This document shows, piece by piece, positions 15,832 to 24,287 of a DNA stretch of 64,000 bases. The stretch lies in contig NZ_AUED01000022.1 in NCBI RefSeq assembly GCF_000425805.1, positions 1-64,000 on the forward strand, written 5' to 3'. The translations under genes and the position numbers were made by a program. The first letter of the stretch is position 1. Each line of letters starts with the position of its first letter. Under the pieces are notes generated by a model that saw only the letters and a list, made by a program, of their open reading frames with translations, was not told the DNA's origin and made no database searches. Origin of the DNA: Pseudomonas vranovensis DSM 16006. GTDB taxonomy: Bacteria; Pseudomonadota; Gammaproteobacteria; Pseudomonadales; Pseudomonadaceae.

Positions 15832-16534
15832 GGAGTACCGGCAAGGGCCGATCGATATAGATCTGCTCGCCGTCGATGTGCGTACCGTACGCCAGCACCT
15901 CGACCCCATCTGCCACCGCAGCGCGCAAGGCAGATGCATAGGCGGCATCAATTTCTTCGGCTGGGCGCACCGCCTCGATGCCGCTGAGGCTCACACAGTA
16001 CAGCTGTACCGCCCGCACGCCTTGGCGCGCCAGCGCCGCCAGTTCTCGCAGGTGCTTGGCGCCGCGCTGGGTGACCGCGTCCGGAAAGGCCGCAACGGCC
16101 GTTTCGGTGTACCCAAGGGTCACGCTCTTGACCTCGACATAAGCCGGCCCCTGGGCATAGTCCAGGCGAAAATCCACCCGGCTGCGCTCCTCGCCGTAGG
16201 CAACCTCGCGCTTGAGCCCAGTGAATCCGGCCAGCTCGGGGATGCGACCGGCACGCAATGCTTCCTCGACCAGTGCATTGGCCCGCCCGGTATTCACACA
16301 GGCCAGCCGCCCCTGGGGGGTTTCGCTGATTTCCCAAGTGCCCGGCAGCTTGCGCTTGGGGTCGTTGGAGCGGCTGAACCACACCTGCCCGCCTTCGACC
16401 ATGCAATTGAACATCGAGCCCGTGTTGGGGCAATGGATAGTGATCTGCTCGCCGCAGGGCAGCTCGATATCGGCCAGGAAGCGTTTGTAACGACGCAGTA
16501 AACGAGCGGTTTCAAGGGGTGGACTAAAACGCAT
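15824..16534 (-). CDS. sfsA: DNA/RNA nuclease SfsA family (sugar fermentation stimulation protein homolog)
   Basis: This 236-residue protein starts Met-Arg-Phe-Ser-Pro-Pro-Leu as in other Pseudomonas SfsA. It has an N-terminal OB-like region (Ile-His-Cys-Pro-Asn-Thr-Gly-Ser-Met) and a C-terminal PD-(D/E)XK-like core (Val-Asp-Phe-Arg-Leu-Asp-Tyr, then Tyr-Val-Glu-Val-Lys-Ser-Val-Thr-Leu). The historic link to maltose gene activation is from E. coli; the fold indicates a nuclease. The ATG overlaps the aminotransferase stop (TGATG), implying one transcript. Confidence 0.95.
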   Translation of the reverse strand: MRFSPPLETARLLRRYKRFLADIELPCGEQITIHCPNTGSMFNCMVEGGQVWFSRSNDPKRKLPGTWEISETPQGRLACVNTGRANALVEEALRAGRIPELAGFTGLKREVAYGEERSRVDFRLDYAQGPAYVEVKSVTLGYTETAVAAFPDAVTQRGAKHLRELAALARQGVRAVQLYCVSLSGIEAVRPAEEIDAAYASALRAAVADGVEVLAYGTHIDGEQIYIDRPLPVLLR

Positions 16535-17706
16535 CAGCCTTGCCAACTCCGCAAGCCCCGGGCAATCCGCTCCACCGCTTCCTGCAGACGCGGCAAGCTC
16601 TGGGTATAGGCAAAACGCACATGATGCCCAGCCAGGTGGCGGCCGAAATCCAGTCCAGGCGTGAACGCAACGTGTTCGGTTTCAAGGAAATGCTGGCAAA
16701 ACGCAAAGGCGTCACCACCAAAGGCGCTGATGTCGGCGTACAGGTAGAACGCGCCTTGGGGCTCCACGGCGATGCCAAAGCCCAGCTCACGCAAGGCAGG
16801 CAGCAGGAAATCGCGGCGACGTGCAAACTCGGCACGACGCTCTTCGAGAATGGCCAGGGTTTGTGGCTCGAAGCAGGCCAGCGCCGCATGTTGAGCCATA
16901 CTCGGGGCACTGATGTAGAGATTCTGCGCCAGCTTCTCCAGATCGCCTACCGCTTCTGGAGGGGCCACCAGCCAGCCAAGGCGCCAGCCGGTCATGCCGA
17001 AATACTTGGAAAAACTATTCAGGACGAAGGCGCCGTCATCGACTTCCAACACGCTGGCAGCGTCCATCCCGTAGGTAAGCCCGTGGTAAATCTCGTCGAC
17101 GACCAAGTGACCACCGTGGGCGCGTGTGGCCGTAGACAGGTCAGACAGTTCGGAGCGATCCAGCACCGTACCGGTCGGGTTGGCCGGGGATGCCACCAGG
17201 GCCCCCACAGTGTCGTTGTCCCAATAGCGCTCGACCAGATCGGCAGTCAGTTGATAGTTGACTTCAGGCCCTACAGGTACCAGTTGCGCCCCCCCTTCGA
17301 CCAAGCGCAAAAAGTGCCGGTTGCAGGGGTAGCCCGGGTCTGCCAGCAACCAGTGCTTGCCCGGATCCACCAGCAGGCTGCTGGCCAGCAGCAAGGCGCC
17401 GGAACCACCAGGGGTAATGAGAATGCGCCGGGGGTCGATGTTCAGCCCGTAGCGCTGCTGGTAGAAGCCTGCAATGGCTTCTCGCAAGGCAGGTAGACCG
17501 CGTGCAGCGGTGTAGCGCGTGTGCCCGGCAGCCAGCGCGGCCTGCCCGGCCTCGATGATGGGCGCGGCGGTGGTGAAGTCCGGCTCGCCGATTTCCAGGT
17601 GAATCACATCACAGCCGCTGGCTTGCAACTCATTGGCGCGCGCCAGCAGGGCCATGACGTGGAAGGGTTCTATGGCGCGACTGCGCGCACTGTAGGACTG
17701 GGCCAT
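16534..17706 (-). CDS. Pyridoxal-phosphate-dependent aminotransferase, class I/II
   Basis: This 390-residue protein has the fold-type I aminotransferase motifs: Ser-Pro-Ala-Asn-Pro-Thr-Gly-Thr, Val-Asp-Glu-Ile-Tyr-His and the PLP lysine in Asn-Ser-Phe-Ser-Lys-Tyr-Phe-Gly-Met-Thr-Gly-Trp-Arg. It resembles aspartate/aromatic-type enzymes, but the amino acid substrate cannot be read from sequence. The start follows GAGAAGG by five bases. It is coupled to sfsA downstream and divergent from dksA. Confidence 0.93.
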   Translation of the reverse strand: MAQSYSARSRAIEPFHVMALLARANELQASGCDVIHLEIGEPDFTTAAPIIEAGQAALAAGHTRYTAARGLPALREAIAGFYQQRYGLNIDPRRILITPGGSGALLLASSLLVDPGKHWLLADPGYPCNRHFLRLVEGGAQLVPVGPEVNYQLTADLVERYWDNDTVGALVASPANPTGTVLDRSELSDLSTATRAHGGHLVVDEIYHGLTYGMDAASVLEVDDGAFVLNSFSKYFGMTGWRLGWLVAPPEAVGDLEKLAQNLYISAPSMAQHAALACFEPQTLAILEERRAEFARRRDFLLPALRELGFGIAVEPQGAFYLYADISAFGGDAFAFCQHFLETEHVAFTPGLDFGRHLAGHHVRFAYTQSLPRLQEAVERIARGLRSWQG

Positions 17707-17720
17707 CAACCTTCTCTCAA

Positions 17721-17747
17721 ATGGGTCTAGAATAATGATTCTACCCA
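17721..17747. promoter_or_regulatory. Inverted repeat with back-to-back -10-like boxes between aminotransferase and dksA
   Basis: ATGGG-tc-TAGAAT / ATTCTA-CCCAT with an AATG loop, so TAGAAT occurs on both strands as a possible -10 element. It could be a shared divergent promoter or operator; the -35 regions are weak. The dksA start is 170 bases away. Confidence 0.4.
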
Positions 17748-17917
17748 TGTGCCGAAGCGAACGTGTGGCTAAACCTGCTGTCAACCACGAAGACAACCGG
17801 GAGTAGCGCGCCCCGATTCGATCTGGTAAGTTCGGCGGCTCGCAGTCGCAGGGCCGGCGGGCGCCGGAGATGGAGCAGCCTGCGCAATGGATTAGAAGAG
17901 TGAGAGGCGGTCTATTC

Positions 17918-18364
17918 ATGTCCACCCAAGAAAAGCAACAAAGCAGTCAACTCGTTCGCGGCTTCGAACCCTACAAAGAAACCAAGGGTGAGGAGTACAT
18001 GGGTGCCCCCATGCGCAAGCATTTCACCACGCTCCTTCATAAGTGGAAGAAAGAGCTGATGGAAGGTGTGGACGCGACTGTGGACCACATGAAAGACGAG
18101 GCAGCCAACTTCCCGGACCCGGCCGATCGCGCCAGCCAGGAAGAAGAGTTTGCCCTTGAGCTGCGTAATCGCGATCGCGAACGCAAGCTGATCAAGAAAA
18201 TCGACAAGACCCTGCAACTGATCGAAGACGAAGAGTACGGCTGGTGCGAAAGCTGCGGCGTGGAAATCGGTATCCGTCGCCTGGAAGCACGTCCGACCGC
18301 CGACCTCTGCTACGACTGCAAGACCTTGGCGGAAATCAAGGAAAAGCAGGTCGGCAAGGCCTGA
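17918..18364 (+). CDS. dksA: RNA polymerase-binding transcription factor DksA
   Basis: This 148-residue canonical DksA works with ppGpp in the RNA polymerase secondary channel to set rRNA and amino-acid promoter activity. It has a coiled-coil of about residues 33-105 whose tip carries Asp67-x2-Asp70-x-Ala72. A full zinc finger (Cys110, Cys113, Cys131, Cys134) follows, so this is the zinc-dependent paralogue rather than DksA2. The ATG at 17918 gives the standard Pseudomonas length. A terminator follows, then gluQ. Confidence 0.98.
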   Translation: MSTQEKQQSSQLVRGFEPYKETKGEEYMGAPMRKHFTTLLHKWKKELMEGVDATVDHMKDEAANFPDPADRASQEEEFALELRNRDRERKLIKKIDKTLQLIEDEEYGWCESCGVEIGIRRLEARPTADLCYDCKTLAEIKEKQVGKA

Positions 18365-18374
18365 TCTGACCAGA

Positions 18375-18398
18375 ACGGGGCGCTCAAGGCGCCCCGCT
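18375..18398 (+). terminator. Hairpin terminator after dksA
   Basis: CGGGGCGC / GGCGCCCCG with a short loop is followed by CTTCATTTAT, 11 bases after the stop. The T-run is weak. Confidence 0.65.
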
Positions 18399-18435
18399 TC
18401 ATTTATAGCTGCACCGATTGTCTCGTACCCTCGCC

Positions 18436-19329
18436 ATGAGCATGAACAACCCTCGCTATATCGGGCGCTTCGCCCCTACTCCCAGTGGATTCCTGCATTT
18501 TGGTTCGCTGGTCGCAGCCTTGGCCTCCTGGCTCGATGCGCGCGCAGTGGACGGGCAGTGGCTGCTGCGCATGGAAGACATCGACCCACCGCGTGAAGCT
18601 CCCGGTGCCCAGGCGGCCATCCTGCACACCTTGGAAAGCTACGGCCTGACATGGGACGGCGAAGTCGTCTACCAAAGCCAGCGTCACGACGCCTATGCCG
18701 AAGTGGTCGAACGCCTGTTCCGCCAGGGGCTTGCCTACGCATGCACCTGTTCGCGCAAACAGCTTGAGGCCTACAACGGCATCTACCCGGGCCTGTGCCG
18801 CAACCTGGGCCATGCCCAGCAGGATGCCGCCATTCGCCTGCGCGTACCGGAATTGACCTACCGCTTCGAGGACCGGGTGCAGGGCATTTTTGAACAACAC
18901 CTGGGGCGCGAAGTGGGCGATTTTGTGATCCGCCGTCGCGATGGCCTCTACGCCTATCAACTGGCCGTCGTGCTGGATGATGCCTGGCAAGGGGTGACCG
19001 ATATCGTGCGTGGCGCCGACTTGCTCGACAACACTCCACGCCAGCTCTACCTGCAGGAACTGCTGGGCCTGTCGCAGCCTCGCTACCTGCATGTTCCGCT
19101 GATCACCCAGCCTGACGGACATAAACTGGGCAAGAGTTACCGCTCCGCTCCATTACCTGCCGAACAAGCGACGCCGCTGATCCTGCGCGCCTTGCGCGCG
19201 CTGGGCCAACCCACTGATCCCGCCATGCAACACGCCCGGCCCGCCGAGGTACTGGCCCATGCCGCGCGGCACTGGAGCGCCAATGCCGTCCCCCGGCGCC
19301 TGAACGTGCCCGAAGCAGACCTGCACTGA
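18436..19329 (+). CDS. gluQRS: Glutamyl-queuosine tRNA(Asp) synthetase
   Basis: This 297-residue protein resembles the catalytic half of glutamyl-tRNA synthetase without the anticodon-binding domain. It shows an Arg-Phe-Ala-Pro-Thr-Pro-Ser-Gly start, a HIGH-like His-Phe-Gly-Ser (21-24), zinc-ligand cysteines (Cys-Thr-Cys-Ser and a downstream Tyr/Cys) and a KMSKS-like Lys-Leu-Gly-Lys-Ser. It attaches glutamate to queuosine in tRNA(Asp). The ATG at 18436 is chosen over an in-frame TTG at 18418. In many proteobacteria it follows dksA, as here. Confidence 0.95.
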   Translation: MSMNNPRYIGRFAPTPSGFLHFGSLVAALASWLDARAVDGQWLLRMEDIDPPREAPGAQAAILHTLESYGLTWDGEVVYQSQRHDAYAEVVERLFRQGLAYACTCSRKQLEAYNGIYPGLCRNLGHAQQDAAIRLRVPELTYRFEDRVQGIFEQHLGREVGDFVIRRRDGLYAYQLAVVLDDAWQGVTDIVRGADLLDNTPRQLYLQELLGLSQPRYLHVPLITQPDGHKLGKSYRSAPLPAEQATPLILRALRALGQPTDPAMQHARPAEVLAHAARHWSANAVPRRLNVPEADLH

Positions 19330-19333
19330 ATCC

Positions 19334-19390
19334 GGTAGGAATGGGCCTGCCCAGCGATTACACGCTCGCGGGGCAAGCGCGCTCCTACAC
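19334..19390. repeat. Pseudomonas REP element pair (inverted doublet)
   Basis: GTAGGAATGGGCCTGCCC at the left and GGGGCAAGCGCGCTCCTAC at the right face each other, the usual arrangement of Pseudomonas extragenic palindromes. It lies immediately after gluQRS and may also act as its transcript end. Confidence 0.75.
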
Positions 19391-19460
19391 AAAGCTCAAT
19401 AAATTCAAAACTTTGGCGAAAGCACGCCCATCCGTTACCATCGCCGCAGCCATTTGCGCC

Positions 19461-19469
19461 AATAATAAG
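19461..19469 (+). promoter_or_regulatory. A-rich Hfq/Crc-type (CA) motif upstream of cbrX
   Basis: AATAATAAG fits the AANAANAA catabolite-repression motif and lies 35 bases before the cbrX start. It would place cbrX-cbrA under the control of the system it helps relieve. Confidence 0.5.
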
Positions 19470-19503
19470 TCCAAGCAGCAGCGCCCTAACCTTTGAGGCC
19501 AGC

Positions 19504-19680
19504 ATGTATATCTATCGTTTGGTCCTGCTTCTGGTCGTGGGGATCTACCTGTTCTCCCCGGCCATCATGGACTGGTGGATCGAGCCGACCGGAGCCTGGT
19601 ACCGCCCATACCTGCTCTGGCTGATCCTGATCGTCGTGACCTTTATCCTGCAGAGCCAACGTGATGCCGATGAGCTTTAG
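19504..19680 (+). CDS. cbrX: Small membrane protein CbrX, translationally linked to cbrA
   Basis: A 58-residue protein (Met-Tyr-Ile-Tyr-Arg-Leu-Val-Leu-Leu-Leu ... Arg-Asp-Ala-Asp-Glu-Leu). Two hydrophobic stretches (about 5-20 and 36-50) are separated by a Trp-rich loop, Asp-Trp-Trp-Ile-Glu-Pro-Thr. TTTGAGG precedes the ATG at a good distance. Its 3' end overlaps the beginning of cbrA in another frame, so ribosomes finishing cbrX are positioned to start cbrA, which itself lacks a clear ribosome site. A small gene of this position and size is known in pseudomonads as cbrX. Confidence 0.85.
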   Translation: MYIYRLVLLLVVGIYLFSPAIMDWWIEPTGAWYRPYLLWLILIVVTFILQSQRDADEL

Positions 19681-22618
19681 CCTGACCCAGATGATCCTGA
19701 TCAGCGCCGCCTACCTGCTGGTGCTGTTCGGCGTGGCCTGGGTCAGCGAACGCGGCATGATCCCGCGCTCGATCATTCGCCACCCGCTGACCTATACCCT
19801 GTCACTCGGGGTCTACGCGAGTGCCTGGGCCTTCTATGGCTCGGTCGGCCTGGCCTACCAGTACGGCTATGGATTCCTCGCCTGCTACCTCGGTGTTTCC
19901 GGCGCCTTCCTGCTGGCGCCGGTGTTGCTGTACCCCATTCTGAAGATCACCCGCACCTATCAGCTGTCGTCCCTGGCCGACCTGATCGCCTTCCGCTTCC
20001 GCAGCACCTGGGCTGGTGCGCTGACCACGGTGTTCATGCTGATCGGCGTGCTGCCGTTGCTGGCGTTGCAGATCCAGGCGGTGGCCGATTCCATCAGCAT
20101 CCTCACCGGTGAACCTGTAAAGGCCAGAGTGGCCCTGGCGTTCTGCGCGCTGATTACCCTATTCACCATTTTCTTCGGCTCGCGGCATATCGCCACACGG
20201 GAAAAGCACGAAGGCCTGGTATTCGCGATTGCCTTCGAGTCGGTCATCAAGCTTCTGGCGCTGGGGGGCATCGGCCTGTATGCCCTCTATGGCGTGTTCG
20301 GCGGCCCGCACCAGCTGGAAGTCTGGCTGCTGCAGAACCAGACCGCCCTGGCCGCACTGCACACCCCCTTGCAGGAAGGTCCATGGCGCACCTTGCTGCT
20401 GGTGTTCTTTGCCTCGGCCATCGTCATGCCGCACATGTACCACATGGCCTTTACCGAAAACCTCAATCCCCGCTCGCTGGTCAGCGCCAGCTGGGGCCTG
20501 CCGCTGTTCCTGCTGCTGATGAGCCTGGCGGTGCCGCTGATCCTCTGGGCGGGCCTCAAGATGGGCGCCACTACCAGCCCCGAGTACTTCACCCTGGGCC
20601 TGGGCATTGCCGCCAACAACCAGGCGCTTGCCTTGCTTGCCTATGTCGGTGGTCTGTCTGCCTCCAGCGGCCTGATCATTGTCACGACCCTGGCGCTCTC
20701 AGGCATGGCCCTCAACCATCTGGTACTGCCGCTGTACCAACCGCCAGCCGAGGGCAATATCTATCGTTGGCTGAAGTGGACCCGCCGGGCCTTGATCGTC
20801 GCCATCATTGCCGCAGGTTTCGGTTTCTACCTGACCCTGGGCAGCCAGCAGGATCTTGCCAACCTGGGCATCGTCGCCTTCGTTGCCACCCTGCAGTTCT
20901 TGCCCGGCGTCCTCTCGGTCCTGTACTGGCCGACCGCCAATCGACGTGGGTTCATCGCCGGGCTGCTCGCCGGGATCCTGGTGTGGATGGTGACCATGTT
21001 GCTGCCGCTGGTGGGCAACCTGCAGGGTTTCTACATCCCGCTGCTGAACATGATCTACGTGCTCGACGACACCAGCTGGCACATGGCAGCCATTGCCTCG
21101 CTGGCAGCGAACGTGCTGTTGTTCACCCTGATCTCGCTGTTCACCAACGCCAGCAGCGAAGAAGTCAGCGCTGCCGAAGCCTGTGCCGTCGACAACGTGC
21201 GCCGCCCACAGCGGCGCGAGCTGCATGCCGCGTCCCCCCAGGAGTTCGCCACGCAACTGGCCAAGCCCCTGGGTGCCAAGGCGGCACAAAAGGAAGTCGA
21301 GCAGGCCCTGCGCGACCTTTACCTGCCGTTCGATGAACGCCGCCCCTATGCACTGCGCCGCCTGCGCGATCGGATCGAGGCCAACCTGTCAGGCCTGATG
21401 GGCCCCAGTGTTGCCCAGGACATGGTGGAAACCTTCCTCCCCTACAAATCCGGTAATGAGAACTACGTCACCGAAGACATCCACTTCATCGAAAGCCGCC
21501 TGGAAGACTACCACTCACGTCTGACCGGCCTTGCCGCCGAACTCGATGCCCTGCGTCGCTACCACCGCCAGACCCTGCAAGAACTGCCCATGGGCGTCTG
21601 CTCGCTAGCCAAGGACCAGGAAATCCTGATGTGGAACAAGGCCATGGAAGAGCTCACCGGCATCCCGGCCAAGCGCGTGGTAGGCTCTCGCCTGACCACC
21701 ATCGGCGAACCCTGGCGCGGGCTGTTGCTGGGCTTTATCAATGTCCCCGATGAACACCTGCACAAGCAGCGCCTGGGGCTCGATGGCCAGACTCGCTGGC
21801 TGAACCTGCACAAGGCCGCCATCGACGAGCCGCTTGCGCCGGGCAACAGCGGCCTGGTGGTACTGGTCGAAGACTTGACCGAAACCCAGGCCCTGGAAGA
21901 CAAGCTGGTGCACTCCGAGCGCCTGGCCAGCATCGGCCGCCTGGCTGCAGGCGTCGCCCACGAAATCGGCAACCCGGTCACTGGTATCGCCTGCCTGGCC
22001 CAGAACCTGCGCGAAGAACGTGAAGACGATGGCGAGATCACCGAGCTCAGCAGCCAGATTCTGGAACAGACCAAACGTATCTCGCGCATCGTGCAATCGC
22101 TCATGAGCTTTGCCCATGCCGGTAGCCACCAGCAAAGCGACGAGCCGGTGTGCCTGGCTGAAGTGGCGCAGGATGCCATCGGTCTCCTGGCCTTGAACCG
22201 GCGCAATTTCGAAGTACAGTTCTTCAACCTGTGCGACCCCGAGCACTGGGTCGAGGGCGATCCGCAACGCCTGGCCCAGGTACTGATCAACCTGCTTTCC
22301 AACGCCCGCGACGCGTCCCCTCCCGGCAGCGCCGTGCGGGTAAAGAGCGAAGCGAGCGAGCATACCGTCGACCTGATCGTCGAGGACGAAGGCAGCGGTA
22401 TTCCGAAAAACATCATGGATCGGCTGTTCGAACCCTTCTTCACTACCAAGGACCCGGGCGAAGGTACCGGACTGGGGCTTGCTCTGGTCTATTCCATCGT
22501 GGAAGAGCATTATGGACAAATCACCATCGACAGCCCGGCCGATACTCAAAGCCAGCGCGGCACCCGGATCCGAGTGACCCTGCCGCGTCATGTCGTAGCG
22601 ACGTCCGCTGTGAACTGA
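19670..22618 (+). CDS. cbrA: Sensor histidine kinase CbrA with transporter domain
   Basis: This 982-residue kinase is fused to a sodium/solute symporter-like domain. About 13 membrane segments span roughly residues 1-490, followed by a linker (STAC-type region), a PAS domain (about 625-740), a HisKA domain with phospho-acceptor His764 in Val-Ala-His-Glu-Ile-Gly-Asn-Pro and a HATPase with Asn and Gly boxes ending Gly-Thr-Gly-Leu-Gly-Leu-Ala. With CbrB it governs carbon/nitrogen balance and use of amino acids. The ATG at 19670 matches the usual Met-Ser-Phe-Ser-Leu-Thr-Gln-Met start; GTG 19661 and ATG 19664 are alternatives. Confidence 0.97.
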   Translation: MSFSLTQMILISAAYLLVLFGVAWVSERGMIPRSIIRHPLTYTLSLGVYASAWAFYGSVGLAYQYGYGFLACYLGVSGAFLLAPVLLYPILKITRTYQLSSLADLIAFRFRSTWAGALTTVFMLIGVLPLLALQIQAVADSISILTGEPVKARVALAFCALITLFTIFFGSRHIATREKHEGLVFAIAFESVIKLLALGGIGLYALYGVFGGPHQLEVWLLQNQTALAALHTPLQEGPWRTLLLVFFASAIVMPHMYHMAFTENLNPRSLVSASWGLPLFLLLMSLAVPLILWAGLKMGATTSPEYFTLGLGIAANNQALALLAYVGGLSASSGLIIVTTLALSGMALNHLVLPLYQPPAEGNIYRWLKWTRRALIVAIIAAGFGFYLTLGSQQDLANLGIVAFVATLQFLPGVLSVLYWPTANRRGFIAGLLAGILVWMVTMLLPLVGNLQGFYIPLLNMIYVLDDTSWHMAAIASLAANVLLFTLISLFTNASSEEVSAAEACAVDNVRRPQRRELHAASPQEFATQLAKPLGAKAAQKEVEQALRDLYLPFDERRPYALRRLRDRIEANLSGLMGPSVAQDMVETFLPYKSGNENYVTEDIHFIESRLEDYHSRLTGLAAELDALRRYHRQTLQELPMGVCSLAKDQEILMWNKAMEELTGIPAKRVVGSRLTTIGEPWRGLLLGFINVPDEHLHKQRLGLDGQTRWLNLHKAAIDEPLAPGNSGLVVLVEDLTETQALEDKLVHSERLASIGRLAAGVAHEIGNPVTGIACLAQNLREEREDDGEITELSSQILEQTKRISRIVQSLMSFAHAGSHQQSDEPVCLAEVAQDAIGLLALNRRNFEVQFFNLCDPEHWVEGDPQRLAQVLINLLSNARDASPPGSAVRVKSEASEHTVDLIVEDEGSGIPKNIMDRLFEPFFTTKDPGEGTGLGLALVYSIVEEHYGQITIDSPADTQSQRGTRIRVTLPRHVVATSAVN

Positions 22619-22640
22619 GACCGTCGAGAGAATTGAATCA

Positions 22641-24080
22641 ATGCCGCACATTCTGATCGTCGAAGACGAAACCATCATCCGCTCGGCACTGCGTCGACTG
22701 CTCGAGCGGAACCAGTACCAGGTCAGCGAAGCCGGCTCGGTGCAGGAAGCCCAGGAACGCTTCAGCATTGCCACCTTCGACCTGATTGTCAGCGACCTGC
22801 GCCTGCCCGGCGCCCCGGGCACCGAGCTGATCAAGCTCGGCCAGGGTACGCCGGTGCTGATCATGACCAGCTACGCAAGCCTGCGCTCTGCCGTCGACTC
22901 GATGAAGATGGGCGCGGTGGACTATATCGCCAAGCCGTTCGATCATGACGAAATGCTCCAGGCGGTAGCGCGTATCCTGCGCGATCGCCAGAACGCTCCG
23001 ACGGTTCCCACCGAGCCCCGTGGCAATGGCAAGTCTGCTCCGGCAGACAAAGGCACCAGCAATGCGGCCAATGGCGAGATCGGCATCATAGGCTCATGCC
23101 CCCCGATGCAGGACCTGTACGGCAAGATCCGCAAGGTGGCGCCTACTGACTCCAATGTATTGATCCAGGGGGAGTCGGGCACTGGCAAGGAACTGGTCGC
23201 CCGTGCCTTGCACAATCTGTCGCGCCGGGCCAAGGCACCGATGATTTCGGTGAACTGCGCAGCGATTCCTGAAACCCTGATCGAATCGGAACTCTTCGGC
23301 CACGAAAAAGGCGCCTTTACCGGTGCCAGCGCCGGCCGCGCCGGCCTGGTCGAAGCCGCAGACGGCGGCACCCTGTTCCTCGACGAGATTGGTGAGCTGC
23401 CCCTGGAAGCCCAGGCGCGCCTGCTTAGGGTGTTGCAGGAAGGCGAGATCCGCCGGGTCGGCTCGGTGCAGTCGCAAAAGGTCGATGTGCGCCTGATCGC
23501 GGCAACCCACCGTGACCTGAAGAACCTGGCCAAGGTCGGCCAGTTCCGTGAAGACCTTTATTACCGCTTGCACGTCATCGCCCTCAAGCTACCCGCCTTG
23601 CGCGAGCGCGGCGCCGACGTCAACGAAATCGCCAACGCCTTCCTCGCCCGCCAGAGTGCGCGCATCGGTCGTAACGACCTGCGCTTTGGCCATGACGCAG
23701 AACAGGCCATCCGTCACTACTCCTGGCCCGGTAACGTCCGGGAACTGGAGAATGCGGTCGAGCGTGCGGTCATTCTTTGCGAAAGCCCGGAAATCTCCGC
23801 CGACCTCCTGGGTATCGACATCGAGCTGAGTGATCTGGACGACGATGAACCCTTCGCCAACCTGCCCAGCAGTGGCAGTACGGCCAGCAACACCAGCCAC
23901 GAGCCCACCGAGGACCTGTCCCTTGAGGACTATTTCCAGCACTTCGTACTCGAGCACCAGGACCACATGACCGAGACCGAGCTTGCACGCAAGCTGGGGG
24001 TCAGTCGCAAGTGCCTGTGGGAACGTCGTCAGCGTCTGGGCATCCCACGGCGCAAGAGCGGCGCGACCAGCGACAGCTGA
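22641..24080 (+). CDS. cbrB: Sigma-54-dependent response regulator CbrB
   Basis: This 479-residue NtrC-family activator consists of a receiver domain with Asp52, an AAA+ domain with Walker A Gly-Glu-Ser-Gly-Thr-Gly-Lys-Glu (177-184) and the sigma-54 contact loop Gly-Ala-Phe-Thr-Gly-Ala (224-229), and a Fis-type helix-turn-helix at the C-terminus (Glu-Leu-Ala-Arg-Lys-Leu-Gly-Val-Ser-Arg). It begins 22 bases after cbrA. Its best-known target in pseudomonads is the crcZ promoter, which lies directly downstream here and carries a matching palindrome. Confidence 0.97.
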   Translation: MPHILIVEDETIIRSALRRLLERNQYQVSEAGSVQEAQERFSIATFDLIVSDLRLPGAPGTELIKLGQGTPVLIMTSYASLRSAVDSMKMGAVDYIAKPFDHDEMLQAVARILRDRQNAPTVPTEPRGNGKSAPADKGTSNAANGEIGIIGSCPPMQDLYGKIRKVAPTDSNVLIQGESGTGKELVARALHNLSRRAKAPMISVNCAAIPETLIESELFGHEKGAFTGASAGRAGLVEAADGGTLFLDEIGELPLEAQARLLRVLQEGEIRRVGSVQSQKVDVRLIAATHRDLKNLAKVGQFREDLYYRLHVIALKLPALRERGADVNEIANAFLARQSARIGRNDLRFGHDAEQAIRHYSWPGNVRELENAVERAVILCESPEISADLLGIDIELSDLDDDEPFANLPSSGSTASNTSHEPTEDLSLEDYFQHFVLEHQDHMTETELARKLGVSRKCLWERRQRLGIPRRKSGATSDS

Positions 24081-24137
24081 TACCTTTCAGCTGTCACCGC
24101 GGGCGCGCGGCGGTAACACTGTCACGTTGCGACAAAC

Positions 24138-24163
24138 TGTTACCTCGCCACAATCTCGTAACA
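24138..24163 (+). promoter_or_regulatory. CbrB-type activator palindrome upstream of crcZ
   Basis: TGTTAC-N14-GTAACA is a perfect dyad, about 100 bases upstream of the -24/-12 promoter. Further GTAAC half-sites occur at 24113 and 24180. This fits the inverted GTTAC/GTAAC elements associated with CbrB in pseudomonads. Confidence 0.7.
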
Positions 24164-24204
24164 AAAACCGGGGCTTACGGTAACGAAGCCTCGGTTTTTT
24201 TTTA
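24163..24204 (+). terminator. Rho-independent terminator after cbrB
   Basis: AACCGGGGCTT pairs with AAGCCTCGGTT and is followed by nine T. It lies about 80 bases after the cbrB stop, between the activator palindrome and the crcZ promoter. Confidence 0.85.
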
Positions 24205-24261
24205 CCGTCCAAGGCCCGCAGAATCGCTCCAACCCCTTGTTTTACTGGGCTTTGAAAAAGT

Positions 24262-24277
24262 TGGCACGGCACCTGCT
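24262..24277 (+). promoter_or_regulatory. Sigma-54 promoter of crcZ
   Basis: TGGCAC-GGCAC-CTGCT has the invariant GG (24263-24264) and GC (24275-24276) with ten bases between. Transcription should start near 24288. Confidence 0.9.
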
Positions 24278-24287
24278 ATATGTTTGG

